A stretch of 46,902 bases of DNA from Bacillota bacterium. Its GTDB lineage: Bacteria; Bacillota; Clostridia; Ch29. The notes beneath the pieces are model-generated. The model was not told where the DNA came from, did no database searches, and saw nothing but the letters and a program-made list of their open reading frames with translations. The DNA is taken from NCBI GenBank assembly GCA_013540605.1, contig JABVCK010000011.1, forward strand, positions 1 to 46,902. Reading direction: 5' to 3'. Position numbers and translations under genes: made by a program. This document shows, piece after piece, positions 14,652 to 22,408 of this stretch. Every line of letters begins with the position of its first letter. The first letter of the stretch is position 1.

Positions 14652-14679
14652 TTGACATTCCAATGATATTGGGTATAAT
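14652..14679 (+). promoter_or_regulatory. Promoter of the DUF4143 ATPase gene
   Basis: TTGACA (14652-14657) and TATAAT (14674-14679) with 16-bp spacing, 32 bp before the start codon. Confidence 0.75.
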
Positions 14680-14711
14680 AATATTGAATATTAAATTAGT
14701 CGGAGGCTATT

Positions 14712-15935
14712 ATGAATTATATAAAAAGAAATATAGAAACCACATTACAGAAGATTGCTAAAATGTTTTCTGCTGTTTTAATAACAGGAGCAAGACAGGT
14801 TGGTAAAACAACATTGCTAAAACATATTACAACAGGCGTTCAATATATTACGCTGGATGACCCGATATTACTTCAAAGTGCAATAGAGGAAGCAGGCAGT
14901 TTTTTCAAAACCACACCACCACCCGTTATAGTTGATGAAATACAGTATGCACCTAATTTATTTCCCTATATTAAAATTATCGCTGATGAAACTGGGAAAA
15001 AGGGTCAATTTTATTTAACTGGCTCACAGCAATTCAAAATGATGAAAAATGTAAGCGAAAGTCTTGCTGGACGAATAGGGATTTTAAATCTATTGGGGTT
15101 ATCGCTTCGTGAAATTAAAGGCGATAATTTTAATAATAGCTTTGTCCCTACAGAGGAATATTTTGATAAACGGAAAGCAGCTGTTAAAAGTGCTGATTAT
15201 AAAGAAATATGGGAGATAATCCATAAAGGCTCAATGCCGGCAATGTATGCTGATGATTTGGATTGGCAAATGTTTTATGCGGCATATACTAAGACCTATA
15301 TTGAACGTGACGTAAGAGAACTAACACAGGTTGGTGACGAGATTAAATTCTTAAAGTTTATGACTGCTGTGGCAAGCAGAACCTCTCAAATGTTAAACTT
15401 AACATCTGTCGCAAATGAAGTAGGGATTAGCGTACCAACTGCTGATAGATGGCTATCGATTTTAATTTCGTCAAATATTGTATACTTATTGCAACCGTTT
15501 TATAACAACATAACAAAACGTGCAATAAAAACGCCAAAGCTGTATTTCCTTGATACAGGACTTGCAGCATATCTTACAAAATGGAACACGCCCGATGTGC
15601 TTGAAGCGGGAGCCATGGCAGGAGCATTTTTTGAAACATTTGTTGTTGCAGAGGTGCTGAAAAGCTATTATAACGCAGGAGTCTTAGACCCAGCATTGTA
15701 CTATTACCGGGACAAAGACCAAAAGGAGATTGATATAATCATTGAACAAAATGGTGTGCTTTATCCTGTTAAAATTAAGAAAACCGCAAACCCCGGAAAA
15801 GAACATATCGAAAGCTTTTCTGTGCTAAACAAAATTAAAGGTATGAAAGTTGGAACTGGCGGAGTTGTATGCATGTATGATAAATGCGTTAGAATTGACA
15901 AAAACAACATGACAGTACCTGTTATGTATTTATAG
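14712..15935 (+). CDS. AAA_14/DUF4143 ATP-binding protein
   Basis: This 407-residue protein starts at ATG 14712 behind CGGAGG. Walker A GARQVGKT is at 26-33 and Walker B-like PVIVDEIQYAPNLFPYIK near 75. The sensor-like FYLTGSQQFKMM and the SLAGRIGILNLLGLSLREI block are typical of the AAA_14 domain. The DUF4143 region (from about residue 180) includes YIERDVRELTQVGD, a winged-helix-like segment, PKLYFLDTGLAAYL and the C-terminal EIDIIIEQNGVLYPVKIKK. In most relatives the last motif is I-E-I-K (a nuclease-like E-x-K); here the Glu is Lys. Role is unknown; such genes are frequent in islands and are suspected of defence or toxin-like functions. Confidence 0.9.
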   Translation: MNYIKRNIETTLQKIAKMFSAVLITGARQVGKTTLLKHITTGVQYITLDDPILLQSAIEEAGSFFKTTPPPVIVDEIQYAPNLFPYIKIIADETGKKGQFYLTGSQQFKMMKNVSESLAGRIGILNLLGLSLREIKGDNFNNSFVPTEEYFDKRKAAVKSADYKEIWEIIHKGSMPAMYADDLDWQMFYAAYTKTYIERDVRELTQVGDEIKFLKFMTAVASRTSQMLNLTSVANEVGISVPTADRWLSILISSNIVYLLQPFYNNITKRAIKTPKLYFLDTGLAAYLTKWNTPDVLEAGAMAGAFFETFVVAEVLKSYYNAGVLDPALYYYRDKDQKEIDIIIEQNGVLYPVKIKKTANPGKEHIESFSVLNKIKGMKVGTGGVVCMYDKCVRIDKNNMTVPVMYL

Positions 15936-15954
15936 GGATGTTTTGTGTATTTAC

Positions 15955-15982
15955 TGAGACCGATTGAGGTCTCATTTTTTTT
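15955..15982 (+). terminator. Terminator at the right end of the accessory island
   Basis: TGAGACC (15955-15961) and GGTCTCA (15968-15974) form a 7-bp stem followed by eight T residues. Confidence 0.85.
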
Positions 15983-16067
15983 CAAAAATTTAAAACGCAA
16001 AATGTAGTAAATAGTTGATAAGATGGAAATCTTATTAAAGGATAATGTTGCAAAGGATGGTGAATAT

Positions 16068-16595
16068 ATGACAGAACCGCAAGCCATTAGTGTCACAGCG
16101 CCTGCAGCCGAGGATTTGCCAAAGGAAAAGTTTGATGAGCTTGAAGCCTTTATTGACAGCATGGAAACCACAAAAGGGGCATTGATTGCAATACTTCATA
16201 AAGCCCAGGATATTTTCGGATACCTTCCCAGGGATGTGCAGCTATATATAGCGAGAAAACTGGGTATTCCCGGTGCGGAGGTTTTCGGCGTGGTGAGCTT
16301 CTACTCCTACTTTACTACAAAACCCGGGGGAAAACATACTTTAAGCGTCTGCATGGGGACAGCCTGCTTTGTCAGAGGGGCGGATAAAGTTATTGAAAGG
16401 CTTAAGGAGAAACTCAACGTTGAGTCCAATGAAACAACGGAAGACGGGCTCTTTACCCTGAAAGACGTCCGTTGCATCGGGGCGTGCGGGCTTGCGCCCG
16501 TTGTCATGGTGGACGATAAGGTATATGGACGTGTAAGGGAAGAGGACGTAGACGATATTATCAGAGAATACCGCAGTCAGGAGGGACAGCAATGA
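16068..16595 (+). CDS. hndA: NADH-linked [FeFe]-hydrogenase subunit A (NuoE-like, [2Fe-2S])
   Basis: The 175-residue protein is counted from ATG 16068, preceded by AAAGGATGGTG; an upstream ATG at 16023 has no site. It is a thioredoxin-like NuoE-type [2Fe-2S] protein. A helical N-terminal part (ALIAILHKAQDIFGYLPRDVQLYIARKLGIP) precedes a cluster region with CMGTAC and CIGACGLAPV supplying the four Cys. It passes electrons between the flavin subunit and the hydrogenase chain in electron-bifurcating or NAD(P)-linked complexes. It is the first gene of a four-gene operon; its stop overlaps the next start (ATGA). Confidence 0.95.
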   Translation: MTEPQAISVTAPAAEDLPKEKFDELEAFIDSMETTKGALIAILHKAQDIFGYLPRDVQLYIARKLGIPGAEVFGVVSFYSYFTTKPGGKHTLSVCMGTACFVRGADKVIERLKEKLNVESNETTEDGLFTLKDVRCIGACGLAPVVMVDDKVYGRVREEDVDDIIREYRSQEGQQ

Positions 16596-16984
16596 CGGTA
16601 AAAACTCTGGATGAGTTGAGAAAGATAAGGGAGGAACATCTGGATAGGGTTCGTTTGAGGGAAGACGGGGAGGCAGCCGGAGACAAAATCGAGGTGCTGG
16701 TTGGGATGTCCACCTGCGGCATTGCGGCAGGGGCAAGGGAAACGGTCAACAGGTTTGTGGACTTGCTGGCAAAGGAGAGGCTGGACAGTGTCAAGGTGGT
16801 GCCTGTCGGCTGCATCGGATACTGCCATTCGGAGCCTACGGTTCAGGTGAACGTACCCGGCCAAAAGCCTGTTATTTATGGGAATGTTAAGGAAAATAAA
16901 GTTCAGGAAATCGTGGAAAAGCATATTAAAGGTGGAAAACCGGTGGAAGCGTTGATTTTGCACGTTGATTTTAAAAGACCGTAA
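16592..16984 (+). CDS. hndB: Hydrogenase subunit B ([2Fe-2S] thioredoxin-like ferredoxin)
   Basis: This 130-residue protein starts within the hndA stop (ATGA overlap). After a charged helix (LDELRKIREEHLDRVRLRED) it has a thioredoxin-like [2Fe-2S] fold with VGMSTCGIAAGA and VPVGCIGYCHSEP carrying three or four cluster Cys. The length and order match HndB of HndABCD systems. The hndC gene follows after a 148-bp gap occupied by a heptamer repeat element (copy B), which is unusual inside an operon. Confidence 0.93.
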   Translation: MTVKTLDELRKIREEHLDRVRLREDGEAAGDKIEVLVGMSTCGIAAGARETVNRFVDLLAKERLDSVKVVPVGCIGYCHSEPTVQVNVPGQKPVIYGNVKENKVQEIVEKHIKGGKPVEALILHVDFKRP

Positions 16985-16990
16985 AGAAAA

Positions 16991-17119
16991 GCTGCCGGTT
17001 GGCAGAGTAAAGTTACCAGTTGCAAGACCTCAGTTGTCAGTTATCAGTCGACAGTGGTCAACTACCAACTACGAACTGTGATCTGTAATCTGTGATCTGT
17101 GATCTGTGAACTATCAACA
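16991..17119. repeat. Degenerate heptamer dyad element, copy B (inside the hnd operon)
   Basis: The left part has CAGTTGT, CAGTTAT and CAGTCGA units. The right part has CTACCAA, CTACGAA, CTGTGAT, CTGTAAT, CTGTGAT twice and CTGTGAA units in strict 7-bp register. It fills the whole hndB-hndC gap and stops just before the AGGAGG of hndC. Confidence 0.8.
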
Positions 17120-17132
17120 GAGGAGGTTAGCC

Positions 17133-18779
17133 ATGGCAAAAGTACGTACAAATATAATGGTCTGTACCGGAACAGGCTGTTTGGCAAATGAAAGTGAAAA
17201 GGTGATTAGAAATCTGGAGGTTATCCTAAAGGCCCGGGGATACGCTGAAGAAGTGCAGGTTATAAAGACGGGGTGCTTTGGCTTTTGTGAACAGGGCCCC
17301 ATCGTTAAGATAGAACCGGATAACGTGTTTTACGTCAGGGTTAGTCCAAAGGATGCCAAGGATATAATCGATGAACATATTATAAAGGGCAGGAGAGTGG
17401 AACGGCTTTTATACGTAGAGCCAAAACAGAAAGAGAAGATCAACAGACAGGAAGATATGCCCTTTTACAAAAAGCAGCTGCGTGTCGCCCTTAGAAACTG
17501 CGGTTTGATAAACCCTGAGGATATCAATGAATACATAGCGCGGGGCGGATATGAAGCATTGGGCAGAGTCACTACCGAAATGACGAGGGACCAGGTTATA
17601 GAAGAAGTTAAAAAATCGGGCCTACGCGGGCGTGGAGGCGGAGGATTCCCCACAGGGCTGAAATGGGAGATCACTAAAAAGCAGGAAAGCGATGTGAAGT
17701 TTATTATCTGCAACGCCGATGAGGGTGATCCGGGAGCATTTATGGACAGAAGCATCCTGGAGGGCGACCCCCACAGCGTATTGGAAGCGATGGCCATCGG
17801 AGGATATGCCATCGGCGCCGACAAAGGGATAATATACATCCGCGCCGAGTACCCCCTTGCCATATCCAGGCTGAATACTGCATTGAAACAGGCGAGGGAG
17901 CTTGGATTGCTGGGCAAGAATATCTTCGGAACGAATTTCAGTTTTGACATAGATCTGAAGTATGGAGCCGGCGCCTTCGTATGCGGGGAGGAAACTGCCC
18001 TCATCAATTCATGCGAAGGAAAGCGGGGGGAACCGAACTACAAGCCGCCCTATCCGGCGGAAGAAGGGTATTGGGGGCATCCGACCTGTGTGAATAATGT
18101 TGAAACCTTTGCAAATATCACCCCCATTATTATGAGGGGGGCGGAATGGTTCGCGTCCATGGGAACCGAAAAAAGCAAAGGGACAAAGGTATTTGCCCTT
18201 GCCGGAAAGATCAACAATGTAGGCCTTGTGGAAGTACCCATGGGCATTACGCTGCGTGAGATCATTTTTGATATCGGCGGAGGGATTCCCAACGGCAAAA
18301 AGTTCAAGGCGGTACAGACCGGAGGACCATCGGGGGGAGTTATTACCGAAGAGGGCCTGGACACACCGATTGATTATGAGAGTCTGCTGGAGAGAGGGTC
18401 CATGATGGGTTCCGGGGGCATGATCGTAATGGATGAAGACGACAACATGGTAAATATCGCGAAATTCTATCTTGAGTTTACCATGGATGAAGCCTGTGGA
18501 AGATGCGTGCCAGGACGGATCGGCACCAGAAGGATATTTGAAATACTTCAGAAAATAACCGATGGCAAAGCTACCATGGCGGATCTGGACGCATTGAAAC
18601 AGCTGGCCTATATGGTGAAGGACAGTTCCTTATGCGGCCTGTGTCAAACTGCTCCGAATCCGGTTATAAGTACGATGAAATATTTCTGGGATGAGTATTT
18701 GGCTTTTATCAAAGATGTAGACCATCCCCGGGGAGAAGGAAAATACACAGCTGAGAACAAGGCAGAAATTAAATCTTAA
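17133..18779 (+). CDS. hndC: Hydrogenase subunit C (NuoF-like NADH/FMN subunit)
   Basis: The protein has 548 residues from ATG 17133 after AGAGGAGG. Residues 1-100 form a [2Fe-2S] thioredoxin-like domain (CTGTGCLANES, KTGCFGFCEQGP). The middle is NuoF-like, with the glycine-rich FMN/NADH motifs GLRGRGGGGFPTGLKWE and CNADEGDPGAFMDR, plus GAGAFVCGEETAL. The C-terminal 4Fe-4S motif is CGRCVPGRIGTRR with the later CGLCQ. The last 2x4Fe-4S ferredoxin extension seen in some homologues is absent. It oxidises or reduces NAD(P)H and exchanges electrons with the other subunits. It is 19 bp upstream of hndD. Confidence 0.96.
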   Translation: MAKVRTNIMVCTGTGCLANESEKVIRNLEVILKARGYAEEVQVIKTGCFGFCEQGPIVKIEPDNVFYVRVSPKDAKDIIDEHIIKGRRVERLLYVEPKQKEKINRQEDMPFYKKQLRVALRNCGLINPEDINEYIARGGYEALGRVTTEMTRDQVIEEVKKSGLRGRGGGGFPTGLKWEITKKQESDVKFIICNADEGDPGAFMDRSILEGDPHSVLEAMAIGGYAIGADKGIIYIRAEYPLAISRLNTALKQARELGLLGKNIFGTNFSFDIDLKYGAGAFVCGEETALINSCEGKRGEPNYKPPYPAEEGYWGHPTCVNNVETFANITPIIMRGAEWFASMGTEKSKGTKVFALAGKINNVGLVEVPMGITLREIIFDIGGGIPNGKKFKAVQTGGPSGGVITEEGLDTPIDYESLLERGSMMGSGGMIVMDEDDNMVNIAKFYLEFTMDEACGRCVPGRIGTRRIFEILQKITDGKATMADLDALKQLAYMVKDSSLCGLCQTAPNPVISTMKYFWDEYLAFIKDVDHPRGEGKYTAENKAEIKS

Positions 18780-18798
18780 TAAAAAGCGAGGAGAAAGA

Positions 18799-20577
18799 AT
18801 GGCTGAAAATCAAAAACAGGATCAGGATAGAAAGATGCTTCGGATAAGAATCAACGATCAGGACCTGACTGTGCCTGAGGGAATAACTATTTTAGAGGCG
18901 GCCCACGGGATAGGTGTAAAGATCCCGACTTTATGCCATCTGGACCTTCACGATCTGCAGCTGCATAATAAAACAGCTTCCTGCAGAGTGTGTATGGTGG
19001 AGGTAGGTGACGCCATAAGGAATAAGCTGGTCCCGGCCTGTGTGACGAAGGCCTATGATGGGATGGTTGTCCGCACGGATACACTTCGGGCGATTACCGC
19101 AAGAAGAATGGCTGTAGAGCTTCTTCTGTCAAACCATCCCAACGAATGCTTCACCTGCCCCAAAAATCTGGAGTGTGAGCTTCAAGCCCTGGCCGATGAG
19201 CTTAATGTAAGAGAAATCCGGTGGGAAGGGGAAAGGATGGACTACCCCAAGGATTTATCCAGTGATGCCATCGTTAAGGATTCAAACAAATGTATCTACT
19301 GCAGGCGCTGCGAAACAGCGTGCAATGTGGTACAGACCTGCGGCATATTATCCGGCATCGGGCGGGGCTTTGACGCCTTTGTAGGCCCGTTCTTCAATAT
19401 TCCCATGGTAGAAACATCCTGCACCTACTGCGGCCAGTGCGTGCAGGTGTGCCCCACAGCCGCCCTTACAGAGGCGTATCATGTGGACAAAGTATGGGAG
19501 GCATTGAACGATCCGGATAAGCATGTCGTCGTCCAGACGGCTCCTGCCATTCGCGTGGCGTTGGGCGAGCTTTTCGGGATGGAGCCGGGAACAATTGTAA
19601 CGGGGAAAATGGTAACAGCGTTGAAACGCATGGGGTTTGACGCCGTGTTTGATACGGATTTCGGCGCCGACCTTACAATTATGGAGGAAGCGGCCGAGCT
19701 GATCTACAGAATTAAAAATAATAAAACGCTGCCGATACTGACAAACTGCTGCCCCGCCTGGGTCAAATTTATAGAGCATCAATTTCCGGAATTGCTCCAC
19801 GTTCCGTCCACCTGCAAATCACCGCATATTATGTTCGGAACCATCGCCAAGACCTATTATGCCGAGAAAAAAGGGCTGGATCCCGATAACATCGTTGTGG
19901 TATCAGTCATGCCCTGTATCGCAAAAAAGGCGGAGGCAAAAAGGCCGGAGCTTACCAAGGATGAGAATAATAATGTGGATATCGTCATCACCACAAGGGA
20001 ATTGGGAGCAATGGTCAAAGAGGCGGGCATAGAGTTCGACAGGCTGCCGGACAGCGAATTTGACAGGCCGCTTGGAGAAGCCACCGGCGCATCGGTCATA
20101 TTCGGGACCGCCGGCGGTGTTATCGAGGCGGCAGTACGTACAGCCTATGAGTGGATGACGGGTGAAACCCTTGAAAACGTTGAATTTGAGCAATTAAGGG
20201 GGATGGAAGGGGTTAGAAAAGCGGCTGTCAGAATAGGCGACCAGGAGCTTAAGATCGGTATTGCCAGCGGATTGGGCAATGCCCGCGTTATTCTTGAGGA
20301 GATCAGGGAAGGAAAGGCGGATTATCATGCAATAGAGATCATGGCCTGTCCCGGCGGCTGCATCGGAGGGGGAGGACAGCCTTACCACCATGGCAACGAT
20401 GAGATAATTAAAAAACGCAGAGAAGCTATTTACCAGGAGGATAGAAGAAAGAAAATAAGGAAATCCCATGAGAACCCTGAAATACTGGAATTGTATAGGA
20501 AATATCTGGGCGAACCATTCGGGGAAAAGGCTCATCAGCTCCTTCATACCCATTTTGAAAAACGGGAAAGGATTTAA
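18799..20577 (+). CDS. hndD: [FeFe]-hydrogenase catalytic subunit (group A, NADH-linked)
   Basis: This 592-residue catalytic subunit carries all expected clusters. An N-terminal [2Fe-2S] uses C46, C62, C65 and C81. A His-Cys3 [4Fe-4S] uses H113, C117, C120 and C126. Two ferredoxin clusters use C165-C175 and C208-C218. The H-cluster ligands are C318, C373, C517 and C521 in TNCCPAW, MPCIAKKAEA and MACPGGCIGGGGQP. By alignment with the C. pasteurianum enzyme (offset 18) the proton-path residues C317, E297, E300 and S337 are present, but the Ser before the Cys pair is Asn316. It makes or consumes H2. No signal peptide is present, so it is cytoplasmic. Maturases HydEFG are not in the window. Confidence 0.97.
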   Translation: MAENQKQDQDRKMLRIRINDQDLTVPEGITILEAAHGIGVKIPTLCHLDLHDLQLHNKTASCRVCMVEVGDAIRNKLVPACVTKAYDGMVVRTDTLRAITARRMAVELLLSNHPNECFTCPKNLECELQALADELNVREIRWEGERMDYPKDLSSDAIVKDSNKCIYCRRCETACNVVQTCGILSGIGRGFDAFVGPFFNIPMVETSCTYCGQCVQVCPTAALTEAYHVDKVWEALNDPDKHVVVQTAPAIRVALGELFGMEPGTIVTGKMVTALKRMGFDAVFDTDFGADLTIMEEAAELIYRIKNNKTLPILTNCCPAWVKFIEHQFPELLHVPSTCKSPHIMFGTIAKTYYAEKKGLDPDNIVVVSVMPCIAKKAEAKRPELTKDENNNVDIVITTRELGAMVKEAGIEFDRLPDSEFDRPLGEATGASVIFGTAGGVIEAAVRTAYEWMTGETLENVEFEQLRGMEGVRKAAVRIGDQELKIGIASGLGNARVILEEIREGKADYHAIEIMACPGGCIGGGGQPYHHGNDEIIKKRREAIYQEDRRKKIRKSHENPEILELYRKYLGEPFGEKAHQLLHTHFEKRERI

Positions 20578-20633
20578 CCGACCAGACAAGCATTCCTGTA
20601 ATACGTGAAAATGAACTTTGAAAACTAAACAAC

Positions 20634-20689
20634 CTCCTGTTATGATTAATGTGTGCCACCAAACGCACAAAAATCATAAAAATCAGGAG
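20634..20689. repeat. Long imperfect hairpin downstream of hndD
   Basis: Three nested stems line up: CTCCTG (20634-20639) with CAGGAG (20684-20689), ATGATT (20642-20647) with AATCAT (20672-20677), and GTGTG (20651-20655) with CGCAC (20664-20668). No U-tract follows on the plus strand. It could be a 3'-end stabiliser or a small mobile repeat. Confidence 0.6.
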
Positions 20690-20764
20690 TAAGAATGCAA
20701 AATAAAAGTAATAATAAAAAATAGATTGTATTATCAATTTTACTGGCAGTGCATTAGCTGTGGC

Positions 20765-20802
20765 GTAAAGGGAACCAAATAATGGTTCCTTTACTGTTTT
20801 TC
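20765..20802 (+). terminator. Terminator downstream of the hnd operon
   Basis: GTAAAG(G)GAACC (20765-20776) pairs with GGTTCCTTTAC (20784-20794), with one bulged G, followed by TGTTTTTC. Confidence 0.75.
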
Positions 20803-20829
20803 TCTAAAGATATGGCGAATCCTGAATAT

Positions 20830-20849
20830 TGTTAACATTTGTTAACATT
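20830..20849 (+). promoter_or_regulatory. Direct-repeat operator, PhoP-box-like, with downstream -10
   Basis: TGTTAACATT is repeated directly (20830-20839, 20840-20849), giving two TTAACA hexamers spaced by 4 bp, like PhoB/PhoP-type binding sites. A third partial match (ATAACATT) is at about 20885-20892. A perfect TATAAT lies at 20900-20905 but the expected -35 position (about 20877) is poor, which fits an activator-dependent promoter. The operon downstream encodes an OmpR-type regulator, the likely ligand of this site. Confidence 0.55.
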
Positions 20850-20928
20850 CTCGAAAAATATTTTCAAGGTTTAGCAAAATACGGATAACATTCCTCCGAT
20901 ATAATTGCCCTGCGAGGGAGGTAAAAGG

Positions 20929-21000
20929 ATGAACAGAAAGCAGATGGTACTTTTGTTGGACTACCCCCTAATAATGGGTGGAAAGTTCGTATGTTATTAG
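20929..21000 (+). CDS. Possible 23-residue leader peptide
   Basis: ATG 20929 follows a strong GGGAGG at 20915-20920 and opens a 23-codon frame ending TAG at 21000. It begins MNRKQMVLLLDYPLIMGG. It lies 24 bp after the -10 box and 73 bp before the lipoprotein gene. It may be a leader peptide or a degraded gene start. No homology is recognised. Confidence 0.4.
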   Translation: MNRKQMVLLLDYPLIMGGKFVCY

Positions 21001-21073
21001 TAGAGGGGTTTGGGGTAATAAGGATACATGGCTAGGGACGGCAATTAAAAGTCTCAGGAAAGGAGAAACAAAC

Positions 21074-21517
21074 ATGATTAAAAACAAGAAGTTTGTGTTC
21101 ATACTGGCGATTTTCATATTGGGCGCTGTTTTTTTGGCCGGCTGTGGTGTAGGTGCAGGAGAAGAAACCGAGCAGGAAGGGGAAGCTGGGGTAACCGATA
21201 CCGCTGGTCCTGCCGGCGAAGAGAAAGCAGTGGGTGAAGAAGAAGCTGTCCCCGCCGACGAAGAGGAAGCGGCTGAAGCCCAGGCTACTACCACTACCAG
21301 CGGTACGTTAAAGGCGGTCGATGCCGCTGCCCGTACGGTTACGATCGCTACCGAAAGTGATGGTGAATTAGTACTTGAGGTCACCGATAAGAGCAAGATT
21401 CTCGTAGACGAATCTTTCGTGACCTATGTTCAATTGGTTAACAAAATCGGTTCCGAGGTTATTGTAGAGTACTATGATGGAACGAAAGTCGTAACGGCTG
21501 TAAGTATCCAGGACTAA
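21074..21517 (+). CDS. Putative lipoprotein with acidic linker and beta-rich domain
   Basis: The protein has 147 residues from ATG 21074 after AGGAAAGGAG. The N-terminus is a lipoprotein signal: basic MIKNKK, a hydrophobic stretch and lipobox LAGC with Cys24. Residues 30-75 are a Glu/Ala/Gly/Thr-rich disordered linker. The rest (SGTLKAVDAAARTVTIATESDGELVLEVTDKSKILVDE...IGSEVIVEYYDGTKVVTAVSI) looks like a small OB- or SH3-like beta domain of the DUF5666 kind. It should be anchored outside the membrane. The two-component genes follow in the same direction, so it may be part of, or regulated by, that signalling system. Confidence 0.75.
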   Translation: MIKNKKFVFILAIFILGAVFLAGCGVGAGEETEQEGEAGVTDTAGPAGEEKAVGEEEAVPADEEEAAEAQATTTTSGTLKAVDAAARTVTIATESDGELVLEVTDKSKILVDESFVTYVQLVNKIGSEVIVEYYDGTKVVTAVSIQD

Positions 21518-21562
21518 GGACTAGATCAAAAAACTTCTTGGTGTTGGGGGAATGAAGATAGG

Positions 21563-21596
21563 AAAGAGCTGAGAGACAACTGCCTTTCAGCTCTTT
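21563..21596 (+). terminator. Stem-loop between lipoprotein and response-regulator genes
   Basis: AAAGAGCTGA (21563-21572) pairs with TCAGCTCTTT (21587-21596), a perfect 10-bp stem. The following CTGGTTGTT is only moderately U-rich, so it may attenuate rather than stop transcription. Confidence 0.5.
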
Positions 21597-21697
21597 CTGG
21601 TTGTTAAAGGGGACTTGCGTTAATGGGAATTATTAGGGGTTTCTCGGCATCTACCAATATGATAATATTGGAACAAAGGCCGCTGAGGAGGGAAATA

Positions 21698-22408
21698 ATG
21701 ACGTATTTGGGCAAGATCTTGGTAGTCGATGACGATCAAAATGTACTGGAACTGGTCAAGTTGTATGGTGAAAGGGAAGGTTTTGAAGTCGTTGGGGTAA
21801 ACAATGGTGACCTGGTATTGGCCACGTACGACCGGGAAAATCCCGATGTGGTAATACTGGACATCATGCTTCCGGGCAAGGATGGGCTTACTCTGTGCCG
21901 CAATTTAAGGGCTATACGCATGATTCCCATCATCATGCTTACAGCCAAGGGAGATGAAGCGGACCGCGTTTTGGGGCTGGAAATGGGAGCCGATGACTAT
22001 GTCTCCAAACCTTTTAGCCCCAGGGAACTGGTCGCAAGAATCAAAGCGGTATTGCGCCGTACCCAAAAGGTTGACGCGGTGGCCAACTGGAAACTGAAAT
22101 ACCCGGGGTTGGAAATTCAGGCTGATACCAGGAGAGTTTTGATCGATGGCGAAGAAAAGGAGGTTACTCCCAAGGAATTCGATTTGCTATATCACCTGGC
22201 CCAATACCCTCGAAGGGTTTTCACCAGAGACGAACTGCTGGCGACTGTCTGGGGATATGACTACTTCGGTGATCAGCGTACGGTGGATGTTCACATTCGC
22301 AGGCTGAGGACAAAGCTGGCATCCCTGCCCCATGAATACTTGGCAACTGTTTGGGGTGTGGGATATCAGTTTACGCCTCCTGTTAAAGGGGGAGAGGCTA
22401 CGTTGTGA
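21698..22408 (+). CDS. OmpR/PhoB-family response regulator
   Basis: The protein has 236 residues from ATG 21698 after GAGGAGGG; a longer in-frame start lacks a site. The receiver domain has the acidic DDD at 11-13, phospho-acceptor Asp55 in VVILDIMLPG and K in SKPF. The winged-helix DNA-binding domain (about 130-232) ends RTVDVHIRRLRTKL...TVWGVGYQF, the typical recognition helix and wing. It is translationally coupled to the kinase (GTGA overlap) and likely binds the TTAACA direct repeat upstream of the lipoprotein gene. Confidence 0.96.
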   Translation: MTYLGKILVVDDDQNVLELVKLYGEREGFEVVGVNNGDLVLATYDRENPDVVILDIMLPGKDGLTLCRNLRAIRMIPIIMLTAKGDEADRVLGLEMGADDYVSKPFSPRELVARIKAVLRRTQKVDAVANWKLKYPGLEIQADTRRVLIDGEEKEVTPKEFDLLYHLAQYPRRVFTRDELLATVWGYDYFGDQRTVDVHIRRLRTKLASLPHEYLATVWGVGYQFTPPVKGGEATL

